A stretch of DNA of 64,000 bases, from contig NZ_NTGA01000004.1 in assembly GCF_002289575.1 (NCBI RefSeq), positions 124,001-188,000 on the forward strand. The letters are read 5' to 3'. Of this stretch, positions 53,001-61,681 are shown piece after piece. The position numbers and the translations under genes were made by a program. The notes beneath the pieces were generated by a model, which was not told the origin of the DNA, ran no database searches, and was given only the letters and a program-made list of their open reading frames with translations. The stretch is from Dietzia natronolimnaea. GTDB lineage: Bacteria; Actinomycetota; Actinomycetes; Mycobacteriales; Mycobacteriaceae. How positions within the stretch are numbered: the first letter of the stretch is position 1; each line of letters begins with the position of its first letter.

Positions 53001-54797
53001 CTACCGGACGACCCGGACCCGTCCGGGTTCAGGTGCGCTCAGCGGGCCCTCGTCCTCCACGTACCGGAGCAGGGCGTCGATGTCCGTGAGGCCGGCCTCA
53101 CGGCGATCCCCGCGCTCGGCGAGGGGCGAGCCGTTGAACTCCGGTGAGGCGAGGAACTCGTTGACCACGACGGTGTACTCGCGGGCCGGATCGACCGGTT
53201 CGTCGTCGACGCGGAGTTCGGTGACCCTGGCACCGACCGGTCGACGGGCATCCACGGTGTAGCTCACGTTGGACGAGACCGCCGGGCCGTTGTCGCCGAT
53301 GTCGTCGGCGAAGTGGTCGAACGCCGCCTGGAGCTCCTCGCCGGTCACGGTCACCAGGTAGAGGCGGTCGCCGTAGGGCTGCACGGTGTGCAGGGTCGCG
53401 TAGTCCAGGGGGCCCTGCGGCAGGTCCGTGCGCAGCGAGTCCGGGTTGGACAGCGCGAGCTGTGCGCCACGGCCCCGCGTGGCGTGGAGCTGGCAGTCGG
53501 CGATGACGTCCGCCAGGGGGGACTCCCCGTTGGCGTCCATCCGCCGGGGGATCGTCTCGGTGGCGGAGCCCAGGGGGGTGCGGGCCGCCGGTGCGGCGGC
53601 GGCACCGGCCTGGCGCACGAGCTCCTCGGTGCCGGGGTCGGGTTCGATGTCGAGGTTCACCGTCTGGTTGAACGCCGAGGTCTGCGGGCGGATCACGTCG
53701 CCGGTGGCGGGGTCGACGGCGAGGTCGACGACGGTGACCGACCGACCGTGGGACGCGGGCGCCACCACCACCCGCTCGTCGTTCTCCGCGTCCCGCACCC
53801 GGCAGGTCGCGGGACCGCCCGAGGCGCCGACGATCAGCGCGTCGACGGCGGGGTCCAGGCGCTTGACCAGGTCCAACTCGGTGAGTTCGTCGGGGCAGGC
53901 GCCGGGGTCGAGGTTGCCGTGCACGGTGGTGGACTGCACCAGGCCCACGATCGCCTCCACGCCGAGGAACTGCAGCGCCTCCACGGTCTCGTTGACCGCC
54001 TTGACCGGGTCGGCGAGCCGGGTCGTCGTCTCCGGGGCGCTGTCGGAGGGGAGGGTGACGGCCACGACCCCCACGCGGACGTCGCCGATGCGGTGGATCG
54101 CGAACGGGAAGGTGGGAGCCGCGTCGGGGGAGGGGAAGACGTTGGAGGCCAGGAACGGGAAGGCCGCGCCGCGGAACGGTGGCAGGGGCGGGTCCACCCG
54201 GCAGTCCTGCTCGGTGCGGCACCCCGGACGGACCAGGGAGCGGACGTGGTCGGCCCCCTTCTCGAGCTCGCGCCTCCCGACTCCGGCGCCGTCCACGCCG
54301 AGACGGTTGAAGAACTCGATCGTCGGCCGGTCGCCCAGCAGCGCCGCCTCCGGAGCGGTCCCACCGATCGAGTCACCGGTGGCCAGCAACATCGCGTCAC
54401 CGGCCTGGTCGCGCAGCTTGCCCACCGTGGCGGCCAGGTGGGCCCCACCGCCCGCCGGCCGTACGTTTCCCGAGCCGTCCCGGAGCTGGCCCTGGAACCC
54501 CACCGGCCGGGTCAGCGCACCGGAGAACTCGCCGATGCCGAGGATGCGCACCGACTGCGTCTCCTCCGAGGGCGTCCAGGGTCGGCCGGACTCGCCGGTG
54601 CGGGCACCGGCGAGCGGGGTGCCGGCGAGGGTGAGGACCAGGGCGCCGATGGCCACGATCACCAGCGTGACGATCGCGGTCCGGCGGAGCGAGGGGGAGC
54701 CCGGTCCGTGGTGGTCTGCCGGGGATGGTGAGCCGGACCATACTCGGGTGCCGACCAGCGAGGAGTTCATGTCGTCCCATGAACTCTGCTGTCTCAT
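53001..54797 (-). CDS. 5'-nucleotidase/UshA-like protein with degenerate metal site
   Basis: A 598-residue protein with one TM near residues 40-62, so anchored outside the membrane. The fold is that of 5'-nucleotidases: metallophosphatase domain then a C-terminal domain with GESPLADVIADCQL and NPDSLRTDLP. The metal ligands are mostly gone: GEFSG (89-93) replaces NDFHG, GRRELE (174-179) replaces GNHEFD, and GASGG replaces GHTH; only the Asp of ATGDSIGG (142) remains. It is probably a binding protein or pseudoenzyme. AAGGAG stands 4 bases before ATG 54797, which decides the start. Confidence 0.75.
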   Translation of the reverse strand: MRQQSSWDDMNSSLVGTRVWSGSPSPADHHGPGSPSLRRTAIVTLVIVAIGALVLTLAGTPLAGARTGESGRPWTPSEETQSVRILGIGEFSGALTRPVGFQGQLRDGSGNVRPAGGGAHLAATVGKLRDQAGDAMLLATGDSIGGTAPEAALLGDRPTIEFFNRLGVDGAGVGRRELEKGADHVRSLVRPGCRTEQDCRVDPPLPPFRGAAFPFLASNVFPSPDAAPTFPFAIHRIGDVRVGVVAVTLPSDSAPETTTRLADPVKAVNETVEALQFLGVEAIVGLVQSTTVHGNLDPGACPDELTELDLVKRLDPAVDALIVGASGGPATCRVRDAENDERVVVAPASHGRSVTVVDLAVDPATGDVIRPQTSAFNQTVNLDIEPDPGTEELVRQAGAAAAPAARTPLGSATETIPRRMDANGESPLADVIADCQLHATRGRGAQLALSNPDSLRTDLPQGPLDYATLHTVQPYGDRLYLVTVTGEELQAAFDHFADDIGDNGPAVSSNVSYTVDARRPVGARVTELRVDDEPVDPAREYTVVVNEFLASPEFNGSPLAERGDRREAGLTDIDALLRYVEDEGPLSAPEPGRVRVVR

Positions 54798-54926
54798 CCG
54801 GCTCCTTCGATGTCCTTCGGTGTCGATCCGTCGCTGACACGCGTGATCACCAGCGGGAGCACCGCTCTGCGCACGCGAACCTTGCCCACTGTGCCGGTGT
54901 GAGGTCACGGGAGCCCGCCGGAACAG

Positions 54927-55985
54927 TCACGTTCCGGTCACAAAAGCGCGTGCGGCGGCCAGGAGGCGGTCGTTCTCCACGGGGTCGCCGATCGTCACCC
55001 GCACCCCGTGGCCGGCGAAGCACCTGGTGACGACGAGGTGGTCGCGGCAGTGCGAGTCGAATGCGGCCGCGGCGTCACCGAGCGGCAGCCACACGAAGTT
55101 GGCCTGGCTCTCCGGCACGGCATGGCCGAGATCGATCAGCGCGTCCCGGACCCTCGTGCGTTCGGCCACCACCGCATCCGTGCGGGCGCGGAGCTCGTCG
55201 CCCGCGTCGAGGCAGGCGATCCCGGCGGCCTGGGCGAGCGAGCTCACCGAGAACGGGACGACCATCTTCCCCACGGACACCACCAGGTCCGCCGGCCCGG
55301 TCAGGTAGCCCACGCGCAGCCCCGCCAGGCCGTACGCCTTGGAGAACGTGCGCAGAGCCACGACGTTGGGCCTGGCCATGGACTCCGCCACGCCGTCGAC
55401 CGGGTCGTCGGATCTGAGGTACTCGTAGTACGCCTCGTCCAGCGCCACCGTGACCCGCTCCGGAACGCGGTCGAGGAACGCGGTGAGCTCGGCGTGGGAG
55501 ACCGCCGGCCCGGTGGGGTTGTTGGGAGTGCAGACGAAGATCAGCCGGGTCCGGTCGGTCACGGCGTCGGCGATCGCGTCGAGGTCCAGGGTGCCGTCGG
55601 CCCGGTTCGGGACCGGGACCGGGACGGCGTGCGCGATCCGCGCGATGATGGGGTAGGCCTCGAACGATCTCCAGCCGTGGAGGACCTCGTCCCCGGGTGC
55701 GCACACCGCCTGGACGAGCTGCTGGCACAACGCCACCGAGCCGCAGCCCGCGGTGATGTTGCGCGACGGGATCCCGAGGAACTCCGACAACCGGGACACC
55801 AGCGCTCCGGCGGTGATGTCCGGGTAGCGGTTCACCCCGGCCGCGGCGTCCACGATGGCGGCCGCCACGCTCGGCAGCGGTCCCGCGGTGGTCTCGTTGG
55901 AAGCCAGTTTGACCGCTCCCGGGACGGTGGCGCCGGGGACGTAGGAGGGGATGGCGTCGAGGTCGCTGCGCACGTCGGGGGACAT
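54927..55985 (-). CDS. Histidinol-phosphate / aromatic aminotransferase (HisC/Pat type)
   Basis: A 352-residue class I/II PLP aminotransferase: VKLASNETTAGP at the start, CTPNNPTGPAVSH, DEAYYEY and RTFSKAYGLAGLRVGY with the PLP lysine. In actinobacteria such genes are annotated as phenylalanine aminotransferase Pat or a second HisC; the substrate cannot be settled here. TACTCT (55997-55992) ends six bases before the ATG, so the message is probably leaderless. Confidence 0.85.
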   Translation of the reverse strand: MSPDVRSDLDAIPSYVPGATVPGAVKLASNETTAGPLPSVAAAIVDAAAGVNRYPDITAGALVSRLSEFLGIPSRNITAGCGSVALCQQLVQAVCAPGDEVLHGWRSFEAYPIIARIAHAVPVPVPNRADGTLDLDAIADAVTDRTRLIFVCTPNNPTGPAVSHAELTAFLDRVPERVTVALDEAYYEYLRSDDPVDGVAESMARPNVVALRTFSKAYGLAGLRVGYLTGPADLVVSVGKMVVPFSVSSLAQAAGIACLDAGDELRARTDAVVAERTRVRDALIDLGHAVPESQANFVWLPLGDAAAAFDSHCRDHLVVTRCFAGHGVRVTIGDPVENDRLLAAARAFVTGT

Positions 55986-56090
55986 GCGTACAGAGTAGGA
56001 CCACCGGATGACGGCGGGGTGTCCGGCCGTTTTGCGCACCGCGCCGACCGGTGTGTACTGTTATCCCTCGTTGGCTCAGCAGAGCCTCCA

Positions 56091-56182
56091 GGAGGCGTGC
56101 CAGAGCGGCCGAATGGGACTCACTGCTAATGAGTTGTCCTCCTTAAAGGGGACCGGAGGTTCAAATCCTCTCGCCTCCGCCA
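56091..56182 (+). tRNA. tRNA-Ser (anticodon GCU)
   Basis: Acceptor arms GGAGGCG and CGCCTCC pair fully; anticodon loop CTGCTAA gives GCT; long variable arm; T-loop GGTTCAAAT; CCA is encoded at 56180-56182. Confidence 0.97.
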
Positions 56183-56230
56183 TGCCGGAGCACCGGGTGA
56201 CCGGTTGAACTGGCACGACAGATGAATAAT

Positions 56231-56303
56231 GCGCCCGTAGCTCAATGGATAGAGCACTTGACTACGGATCAAGAGGTTAGGGGTTCGAGTCCCTTCGGGC
56301 GCA
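56231..56303 (+). tRNA. tRNA-Arg (anticodon ACG)
   Basis: 73 nt; acceptor GCGCCCG/CGGGCGC, D-arm GCTC/GAGC, anticodon stem CTTGA/TCAAG with loop CTACGGA, T-loop GGTTCGAGTC. CCA not encoded. It follows tRNA-Ser(GCU) by 48 bases and is probably co-transcribed. Confidence 0.97.
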
Positions 56304-56374
56304 CAGCAGCGGTACCGGCAGCGCCCTCGTCCACGCGGACGGGGGCGTTCGTCGTTCGTCCCTCCACCGATGCC

Positions 56375-57364
56375 TCACCGGGCCGCGGCCGTGTCCCGCC
56401 GATGCGCCCGGAGGGTCTCGACCTGGTCCCAGATCACGATCACCCAGACGGTCGCGACGACACTCCATCGGATCGCCGCGGCCGGCAGCTCGTCCCCGCC
56501 GGCCGAGACGAGGTCGGGGTGGATCACCGACTCCTGGGTCAGGACCAGGACCGTGAGGAAGGCGCCGAACACGACGTCGGTGACCACCTCGAGGGCCAGT
56601 CGCCGCCGGGACCTCCCCGGGCGGGCCAGGCGCCGGATCTGCACCAGCGCCAGCGCCCCGATCAGGGCCAGGTAGCCCGCGAGCCAGACGGTGGGGATGT
56701 CCGGGTTCACCACCGTCTCGCCGCCGTTGAGGTGTCCGATGTAGAGGAACGTCGACGGCACGAAGGGCACGGCGGCGAGCAGCGCGAGGAGGTTCAACGA
56801 GACGATCGCGTCGATGCGGGTGTCCGGCCGGACCCGCGGATGGTCGAGTTCCGACGGGTCCCACGCGGTCGACGTGGTGAAGGGGTTGCGGCCCCCCTCG
56901 GGCGTGGTCCGCTCGACGATCACCACGAGCAGGGTCCAGGCCGCGAACGCCCACAGCAGGGCGGACACCACCCCGCTGACGACCTCACCGATGAGGCCGC
57001 CCAGTTCGGCCTGCGGGGCCGTCACCACGTAGACGATCGCGCTCGTGAGTGCTGCCAGGGCGCCGACGATCGGCATGAGCCAGCGCAGGACACGCAGCCA
57101 CGCCGGGTAGACCTCGGGCCCGATGAGGTAGTGCCGTGCGCCCGAGTAGCGACGCGCCAGCGCGGCGGGGTCACCGAGCCGACCGAGCACGGCGCGCTCG
57201 ATCGAGTCGGGGTCGGGAGCCGCGGCGCCGTCGCCGTGCCGGTCGAGCTCGGCCGCGACCATGTCGTCGATGGTCGCGGCGATCTCTGCGGAGATGTCGT
57301 CGCTCGTGCTGTCCGGCAGCCGCCGGACCACCTCGGCGATGTAGCGATCGGTCAGTGTGGACAT
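56375..57364 (-). CDS. HAAS/DUF1700-like membrane protein
   Basis: A 329-residue protein: a cytoplasmic N-terminal helical domain (RYIAEVVRRLPDSTSDDISAEI, then ERAVLGRLGDPAALARRYSG), followed by about six TM segments. This is the HAAS arrangement usually found beside a PadR regulator, which it is thought to partner. The upstream PadR stop and this ATG share one base (TGATG). Confidence 0.75.
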   Translation of the reverse strand: MSTLTDRYIAEVVRRLPDSTSDDISAEIAATIDDMVAAELDRHGDGAAAPDPDSIERAVLGRLGDPAALARRYSGARHYLIGPEVYPAWLRVLRWLMPIVGALAALTSAIVYVVTAPQAELGGLIGEVVSGVVSALLWAFAAWTLLVVIVERTTPEGGRNPFTTSTAWDPSELDHPRVRPDTRIDAIVSLNLLALLAAVPFVPSTFLYIGHLNGGETVVNPDIPTVWLAGYLALIGALALVQIRRLARPGRSRRRLALEVVTDVVFGAFLTVLVLTQESVIHPDLVSAGGDELPAAAIRWSVVATVWVIVIWDQVETLRAHRRDTAAAR

Positions 57365-57708
57365 CACGTCTCCGCCTTCCGCAGATCGGTGTAGGAGGCG
57401 CCCAGCGCCTGCCATTCGGAGTGGAGCAGCTCGGCGGTCTGGGCACCGAGCGCGGTGGTCTCGTAGTACTTGCGGGGTCGGGGTTCCTCCGTCCGCCACG
57501 TGGAGGTGAGCAGCCCCTGCCCCTCCAGGCGGCGCAGCAATGGGTAGAGGGTGTTGGCCTCGGTCGAGATCCCGGCCTCGGCCAACGTGGTGAGCAGGGC
57601 GTATCCGTAGCGCGGTCGCATGCAGGCCAGCAGGCTCGCCAGCACCACCGAGCCGCGCCGGAGCTCCTGCAGGTGGGTCGCCAGCACCGCGTCCACGCCG
57701 TCGCTCAT
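57364..57708 (-). CDS. PadR-family transcriptional regulator
   Basis: A 114-residue short PadR: LRRGSVVLASLLACMRPRYGYALLTTL, then STEANTLYPLLRRLEGQGLL as the winged helix. It is co-transcribed with the HAAS membrane protein and probably represses the pair at the palindrome 57720-57738, 12 bases before its start. Confidence 0.85.
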   Translation of the reverse strand: MSDGVDAVLATHLQELRRGSVVLASLLACMRPRYGYALLTTLAEAGISTEANTLYPLLRRLEGQGLLTSTWRTEEPRPRKYYETTALGAQTAELLHSEWQALGASYTDLRKAET

Positions 57709-57719
57709 GCCTCACACGG

Positions 57720-57738
57720 TACTGTGTGGCACACAGTA
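57720..57738. promoter_or_regulatory. 19-bp palindrome, probable PadR operator
   Basis: TACTGTGTG-G-CACACAGTA, 9-bp perfect arms around a single base. Confidence 0.7.
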
Positions 57739-57907
57739 TGGGAAGAGTGCGCCGCACAGGCACCCGGCTCGTGGCCGGAACGGTGATCGTCGGCGTGGGG
57801 GAATGCCCGCCCGCCGTCGCCCCCGCCGCCGGATGTCGTGCGCGGGGGTCGGGGGTGGGGCCGACGGTACGACGACGACGAGACCGGCCGCTTCGTAGGC
57901 TGTGCCG

Positions 57908-58828
57908 ATGTCCCAGCCCGCTCGAGATGCGCTCCGCCGCAACGCCGGCCATCTGGCGTCGGTGGCCCTGGTGATCATGTGGAGTTCGGGCTATGTCGGC
58001 GCGGAGCTCGGGACCCGGACCGGTGGGACCTCGCTGCAGCTGCTCGGCTGGCGGTTCTCGATCCTCGGGCTCCTGCTGCTCTCGGTCTGCCTCGTGCTCC
58101 GGGTGCGGTTGACCGACCGGAGGGCGTGGGCGAGGCAGGCGGTGCTGGGTCTGTTCAGTCAGGCCGTGTTCCTGTTCATGATCTTCGAGGGTGTCGCCCG
58201 CGGCGTCGACGGCGGGACGGCGGCGCTGATCGCGGCGCTGCAGCCTCTACTCGTGGCGACGGTCGCGGGCAGGTTCCTCGGGGAACGGACCACACCCGTC
58301 ATGTGGATCGGCATGCTGCTCGGAATGGCGGGCGTCGTGGTGGTGGTCTCGGGCGGCCTGGGTGCCGGCAGCGCCCCGTGGTGGGCCTACCTGTTCCCGG
58401 TGGCCGGGATGCTGAGTCTGGCCACGGGGACGGTCCTCACCCAGCGTCTCAGGCCCACGGAGACCCTCCTCCAGTCCATCACCATGCAGTCGGTCGTCGC
58501 GGCGGTGGCCCTGGTCGCCGCGATGCTGCTGGCCGGGCAGGGCGCGGTGCCGGCCGAGCCCGAGTTCTGGGTGGCGGTGGCCTGGCTGGTGTTCCTCTCC
58601 ACGCTCTGCGGGTACGTCCTCTACGTGTTCGTCACCCGCACCAGGGGCGCCACGGTGGCCAGCGTCCTGCTCTACCTCACCCCGCCCACCACCATGGTGT
58701 GGGTGTGGCTGATGTTCGGGGTGCCGATCACTCTTCTCGCGGTGGTCGGTATGGCGGTCAGCGCGGTCGGCGTGATCCTGGTGCTGCGGTCCCGGGCAGC
58801 GGCGCAAGCCCAGCGCGACCGCCGGTAG
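57908..58828 (+). CDS. EamA/DMT-family transporter
   Basis: A 306-residue protein with ten TM segments in two EamA repeats (SSGYVGAELGTRTGGTSLQ in the first, GATVASVLLYLTPPTTMVW in the second), an exporter of amino acids or other metabolites. TAGGCT (57896-57901) ends six bases before ATG 57908, suggesting a leaderless message; GTG 57902 is then too close. Confidence 0.85.
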   Translation: MSQPARDALRRNAGHLASVALVIMWSSGYVGAELGTRTGGTSLQLLGWRFSILGLLLLSVCLVLRVRLTDRRAWARQAVLGLFSQAVFLFMIFEGVARGVDGGTAALIAALQPLLVATVAGRFLGERTTPVMWIGMLLGMAGVVVVVSGGLGAGSAPWWAYLFPVAGMLSLATGTVLTQRLRPTETLLQSITMQSVVAAVALVAAMLLAGQGAVPAEPEFWVAVAWLVFLSTLCGYVLYVFVTRTRGATVASVLLYLTPPTTMVWVWLMFGVPITLLAVVGMAVSAVGVILVLRSRAAAQAQRDRR

Positions 58829-58881
58829 GGCTCGGCAGGGAGCCTGTGGACGGGGCGGCCCGGACGGGAGACTATTCAGGG

Positions 58882-61089
58882 GTGAACCCGGAACAGCCCG
58901 ACCACGTCCAGCGCATGCTCGCCGACCTCGACGCGAGGCTCGGGCGGATCACCGCCGAGGTGGCGGAGGTACGGAGCGGGCTGGCGGCGCTCGGTCGGCA
59001 GACGCGGCCCGTGCAGCCGACCCAGCCCGTGCCGCCCGTGCAGCCGACCCAGCCCGTGCCGCCGACCCAGTCCGTGCCGCCCGGGCATCCGGCCCAGCCC
59101 GCCCCGGGGGCGACTCACCCCGACCCCCGCCCCGCCTACGCGCAGCCCTCCGGCCCCGGGCGGGATTCGGTGTGGCGAGCAGGAGCCCCGCAGGCCGGTG
59201 GCCCCGCGCTCGGCGGGTACCGCCCTGCCGGCCCGGTGGACGGGCCCCGCCCGCAGTCCGGCCCCGGCCCCGCCGGCCCTGCCGCCCCCGGCCCCGCCGG
59301 GCCCGGGTGGACGCGGCGCTCCGCGGAGACCCGACCCCGCCGGGCGCCACGGCTCACGGCGGCCACGGTGATCGCCGCGATCGGCGGCTCCGTGATGCTG
59401 GCCGGGATCGCGTTCCTGCTGGTGGTCGCCATCCAGGCGGGACTCTTCCCACCGATCGCCCGGGTGGTCGCCGCAGCGGTACTGGCGCTGGTCCTGGTCG
59501 GGCTCGGGTTGTGGTTGCAGTCCCGCCACGAGGCCACGCCCGAGCGCCCGATCAACCCCGGCGCGTTGGCCCTGGTCGGCACCGGTCTGGCAGCGGCCAT
59601 GCTCGACGTGATCGCCTGCACCACTCTCTATCAGTGGATCCCCGTGCCGGCGGCGTACATGTTCGTCGGCGGGCTGGCGCTCGCGGGGATGGCGCTGGCA
59701 CAACGATGGTCCTCGGGGCTGCTCGCCTGCCTGGTCTCGGCCGGCACGATGGTGCTGGCCCCGTTCATCTCCACTGGCGTCGAGCTCCCTGTCTTCCTGG
59801 TGATCCTGGCCATCGCGACCGCCGTACTCGGCGCCGAACTCGGGATCGCGGTCAGGGTGGTGTGGTCGGTCTTCCCGGCACCGGTCCTCGTGGGCTACCT
59901 CACGCAGACGCACCTCCACGACCGGGGCGAACAGGTCGCGCTGATCGTGGCGGCCCTGGTCTTCGCCGCCGTGGGCGTCGGGGTCGCCTGGGTCGACTCC
60001 GTGCGCCGCCGCCCGGCTCCGGAGAACGCGGCCCTCGTCGTCGTCCCCACCGCCGTCCCCCTGCTGCTCCTCTCCGGACTCTTCCTCCTGCGGCCGGGCT
60101 GGCCGGTCGGCGTGATCCTCGCCGCGGCCTATCTCACCGTCGCGGTGGTGGCCGGACGTCGAGCCCACGAACCGGGACCGGTGCTGCTGTCCGCCGTCTC
60201 GGGGGTCGTGGGCAGTGCGCTGCTGTTCGGCGCCTGGGTGGAACTGGGCGGACGGGAGATGACGAGCCTCGCCCTCACCCTCAGCGCCACCGGCTACGTC
60301 GTGGCGGCGGGCCTGTGGGGTCGCCGCTGGGCGGACTGGGTGGCCGGCGTCGGCGCCGCCATCGCGCTGGCCGTGTACCTGGTCGTCAACGAGCCGTTCC
60401 TCGCGCTCGACGAGAGTCTGGCGGTCCGCGAGCTGACCTACTGGGACGTGGTGGCGGCGCTCGCGGTCACCGCGCTCGCCGTGGCCGCGACGTGGTGGGC
60501 GTCCCGGCGGGTGCCCCGGCAGGCCTCCAGGGTGGTGATGGCGGGTGCCGTCGCGGCGCTGTTGGCCTTCTCGGTGATGGTGGTGGCGGCCGGAGTGGTG
60601 ATCGGTGACCTGGCGGGCGCGGCGCGCAACGGCTTCCTCGTGGCCCACCTGGTGGTCACCGTGCTGTGGATCAGCTGCGCGGCCTGGTTGATCCTCACGC
60701 CGAGTCCCCGGCTCTCGGACGCCCGCAGGATGGGTTTCGTCCTGGGGTCGCTCGCGCTCGCCAAGTTGTTGTTCCTCGACCTTGCCACGCTGCCCGGCCT
60801 GTTCCGGGTGCTGTCCTTCATCGCCGTGGGCGCGGTGATGTTGGCCGTGGCCGTCCGCTACCGGGGCGGCACGGACGGCGGGGGCACGCAGGGCGGCGGC
60901 ACGGACGGCGGGGGCACGCAGGGCGGCGGCACTCGGGGCGGCGGCACGCAGGGCGGCGGCACTCGGGGCGGCGGCACGGACGTCGGGGGCGTCCAGGGCG
61001 GCGGTACGGGGGAGAACGGTACGGACGGCCGCGGTGGGCCCTACTACCGCAGGGACACCGAGCCGTCCGGGAGCGGATCCCCCACGTAG
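58882..61089 (+). CDS. DUF2339-like multi-TM membrane protein with repeat tail
   Basis: A 735-residue protein in three parts: a short coiled coil (residues 8-38), a Pro/Gln/Gly-rich segment (about 40-150, PVQPTQPVPP repeats), and some 18 TM segments (about 155-665), ending in a Gly/Thr repeat tail. The order resembles DUF2339 proteins of unknown function. It starts at GTG 58882 behind TATTCA. Its last 46 bases overlap the 3' end of the leftward gene. Confidence 0.7.
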   Translation: MNPEQPDHVQRMLADLDARLGRITAEVAEVRSGLAALGRQTRPVQPTQPVPPVQPTQPVPPTQSVPPGHPAQPAPGATHPDPRPAYAQPSGPGRDSVWRAGAPQAGGPALGGYRPAGPVDGPRPQSGPGPAGPAAPGPAGPGWTRRSAETRPRRAPRLTAATVIAAIGGSVMLAGIAFLLVVAIQAGLFPPIARVVAAAVLALVLVGLGLWLQSRHEATPERPINPGALALVGTGLAAAMLDVIACTTLYQWIPVPAAYMFVGGLALAGMALAQRWSSGLLACLVSAGTMVLAPFISTGVELPVFLVILAIATAVLGAELGIAVRVVWSVFPAPVLVGYLTQTHLHDRGEQVALIVAALVFAAVGVGVAWVDSVRRRPAPENAALVVVPTAVPLLLLSGLFLLRPGWPVGVILAAAYLTVAVVAGRRAHEPGPVLLSAVSGVVGSALLFGAWVELGGREMTSLALTLSATGYVVAAGLWGRRWADWVAGVGAAIALAVYLVVNEPFLALDESLAVRELTYWDVVAALAVTALAVAATWWASRRVPRQASRVVMAGAVAALLAFSVMVVAAGVVIGDLAGAARNGFLVAHLVVTVLWISCAAWLILTPSPRLSDARRMGFVLGSLALAKLLFLDLATLPGLFRVLSFIAVGAVMLAVAVRYRGGTDGGGTQGGGTDGGGTQGGGTRGGGTQGGGTRGGGTDVGGVQGGGTGENGTDGRGGPYYRRDTEPSGSGSPT
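60865..61005. repeat. 15-bp tandem repeats encoding GGGT(D/Q/R)
   Basis: Near-identical units of the type GGCGGCACGCAGGGC and GGCGGCACGGACGGC, about nine in a row, form the cytoplasmic or periplasmic tail of the DUF2339-like protein. Likely unstable in number. Confidence 0.8.
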
Positions 61090-61499
61090 ACGCGGAAGGC
61101 GCGCGGTTCCGCGCCGGACATCAGGACCTCGACCTCGGGGTGGTCGACCTCGTCCGGATCGTCCGAGGGCAGGCTCCAGACCACTTCTCCGGAGTCGGTG
61201 AGTTCCTTGAGAGCGAGGCGCGTGGCGCGCACCCACGTCACGTGCCGGAGTGCCGGCTCGTCGCGGAGCTCGTCCTCGGCCATGCCCTCCCGGAGGTCGA
61301 CCATGAGACGTTCCCCGTCGGGAGCCTCGTACGCGGTGCACACGTGGTCGACGAGGACGGACAGTGGCCATGACGGACCGGAGCCGAGCAGATCGACGAT
61401 GATCATGCGCGCATCGCCGACCTGGCAGGCCGTCGGTGTGGTGAGGACGTGGAGCCTGTCGGCCACGTCCTCCGTGATCTCGATGAACTGAACGGTCAT
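61044..61499 (-). CDS. Unknown 151-residue protein
   Basis: Begins MTVQFIEITEDVADRLHVLT with AGGGG six bases before the ATG. The protein is acidic, with alternating strands and helices (GDARMIIVDLLGSGPSWPLS; HVTWVRATRLALKELTD). I do not recognise the family. Its 3' end overlaps the oppositely oriented membrane-protein gene by 46 bases. The upstream ATG at 61580 lacks an SD. Confidence 0.65.
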   Translation of the reverse strand: MTVQFIEITEDVADRLHVLTTPTACQVGDARMIIVDLLGSGPSWPLSVLVDHVCTAYEAPDGERLMVDLREGMAEDELRDEPALRHVTWVRATRLALKELTDSGEVVWSLPSDDPDEVDHPEVEVLMSGAEPRAFRVYVGDPLPDGSVSLR

Positions 61500-61668
61500 G
61501 GTGAACCCCTGTTCCGGCGCGACGGTCGACGGCGGGCCCCGAGGCGCGGCCCGGGCCGTCCCGACTGTGACGTAGATCATACAATACGTCGGTGGCCGAC
61601 GAGTCTCGGCCAGATGACGATCCCGGAAACAAGCACGTGGGATCCCGTCGGAACCGCAGGTCAGTCGA

Positions 61669-61674
61669 TAGGGT
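61669..61674 (+). promoter_or_regulatory. -10 box of the GH65 gene
   Basis: TAGGGT ends 7 bases before GTG 61682; the transcript probably begins at the start codon. Confidence 0.5.
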
Positions 61675-61681
61675 CGACCGC

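Noticed and set aside
52869-53147. Rightward frame behind an AAGGAGG at 52890
   Set aside because: The SD-like motif is good, but the frame is Arg/Gly-rich and soon enters antisense of the 5'-nucleotidase-like gene.
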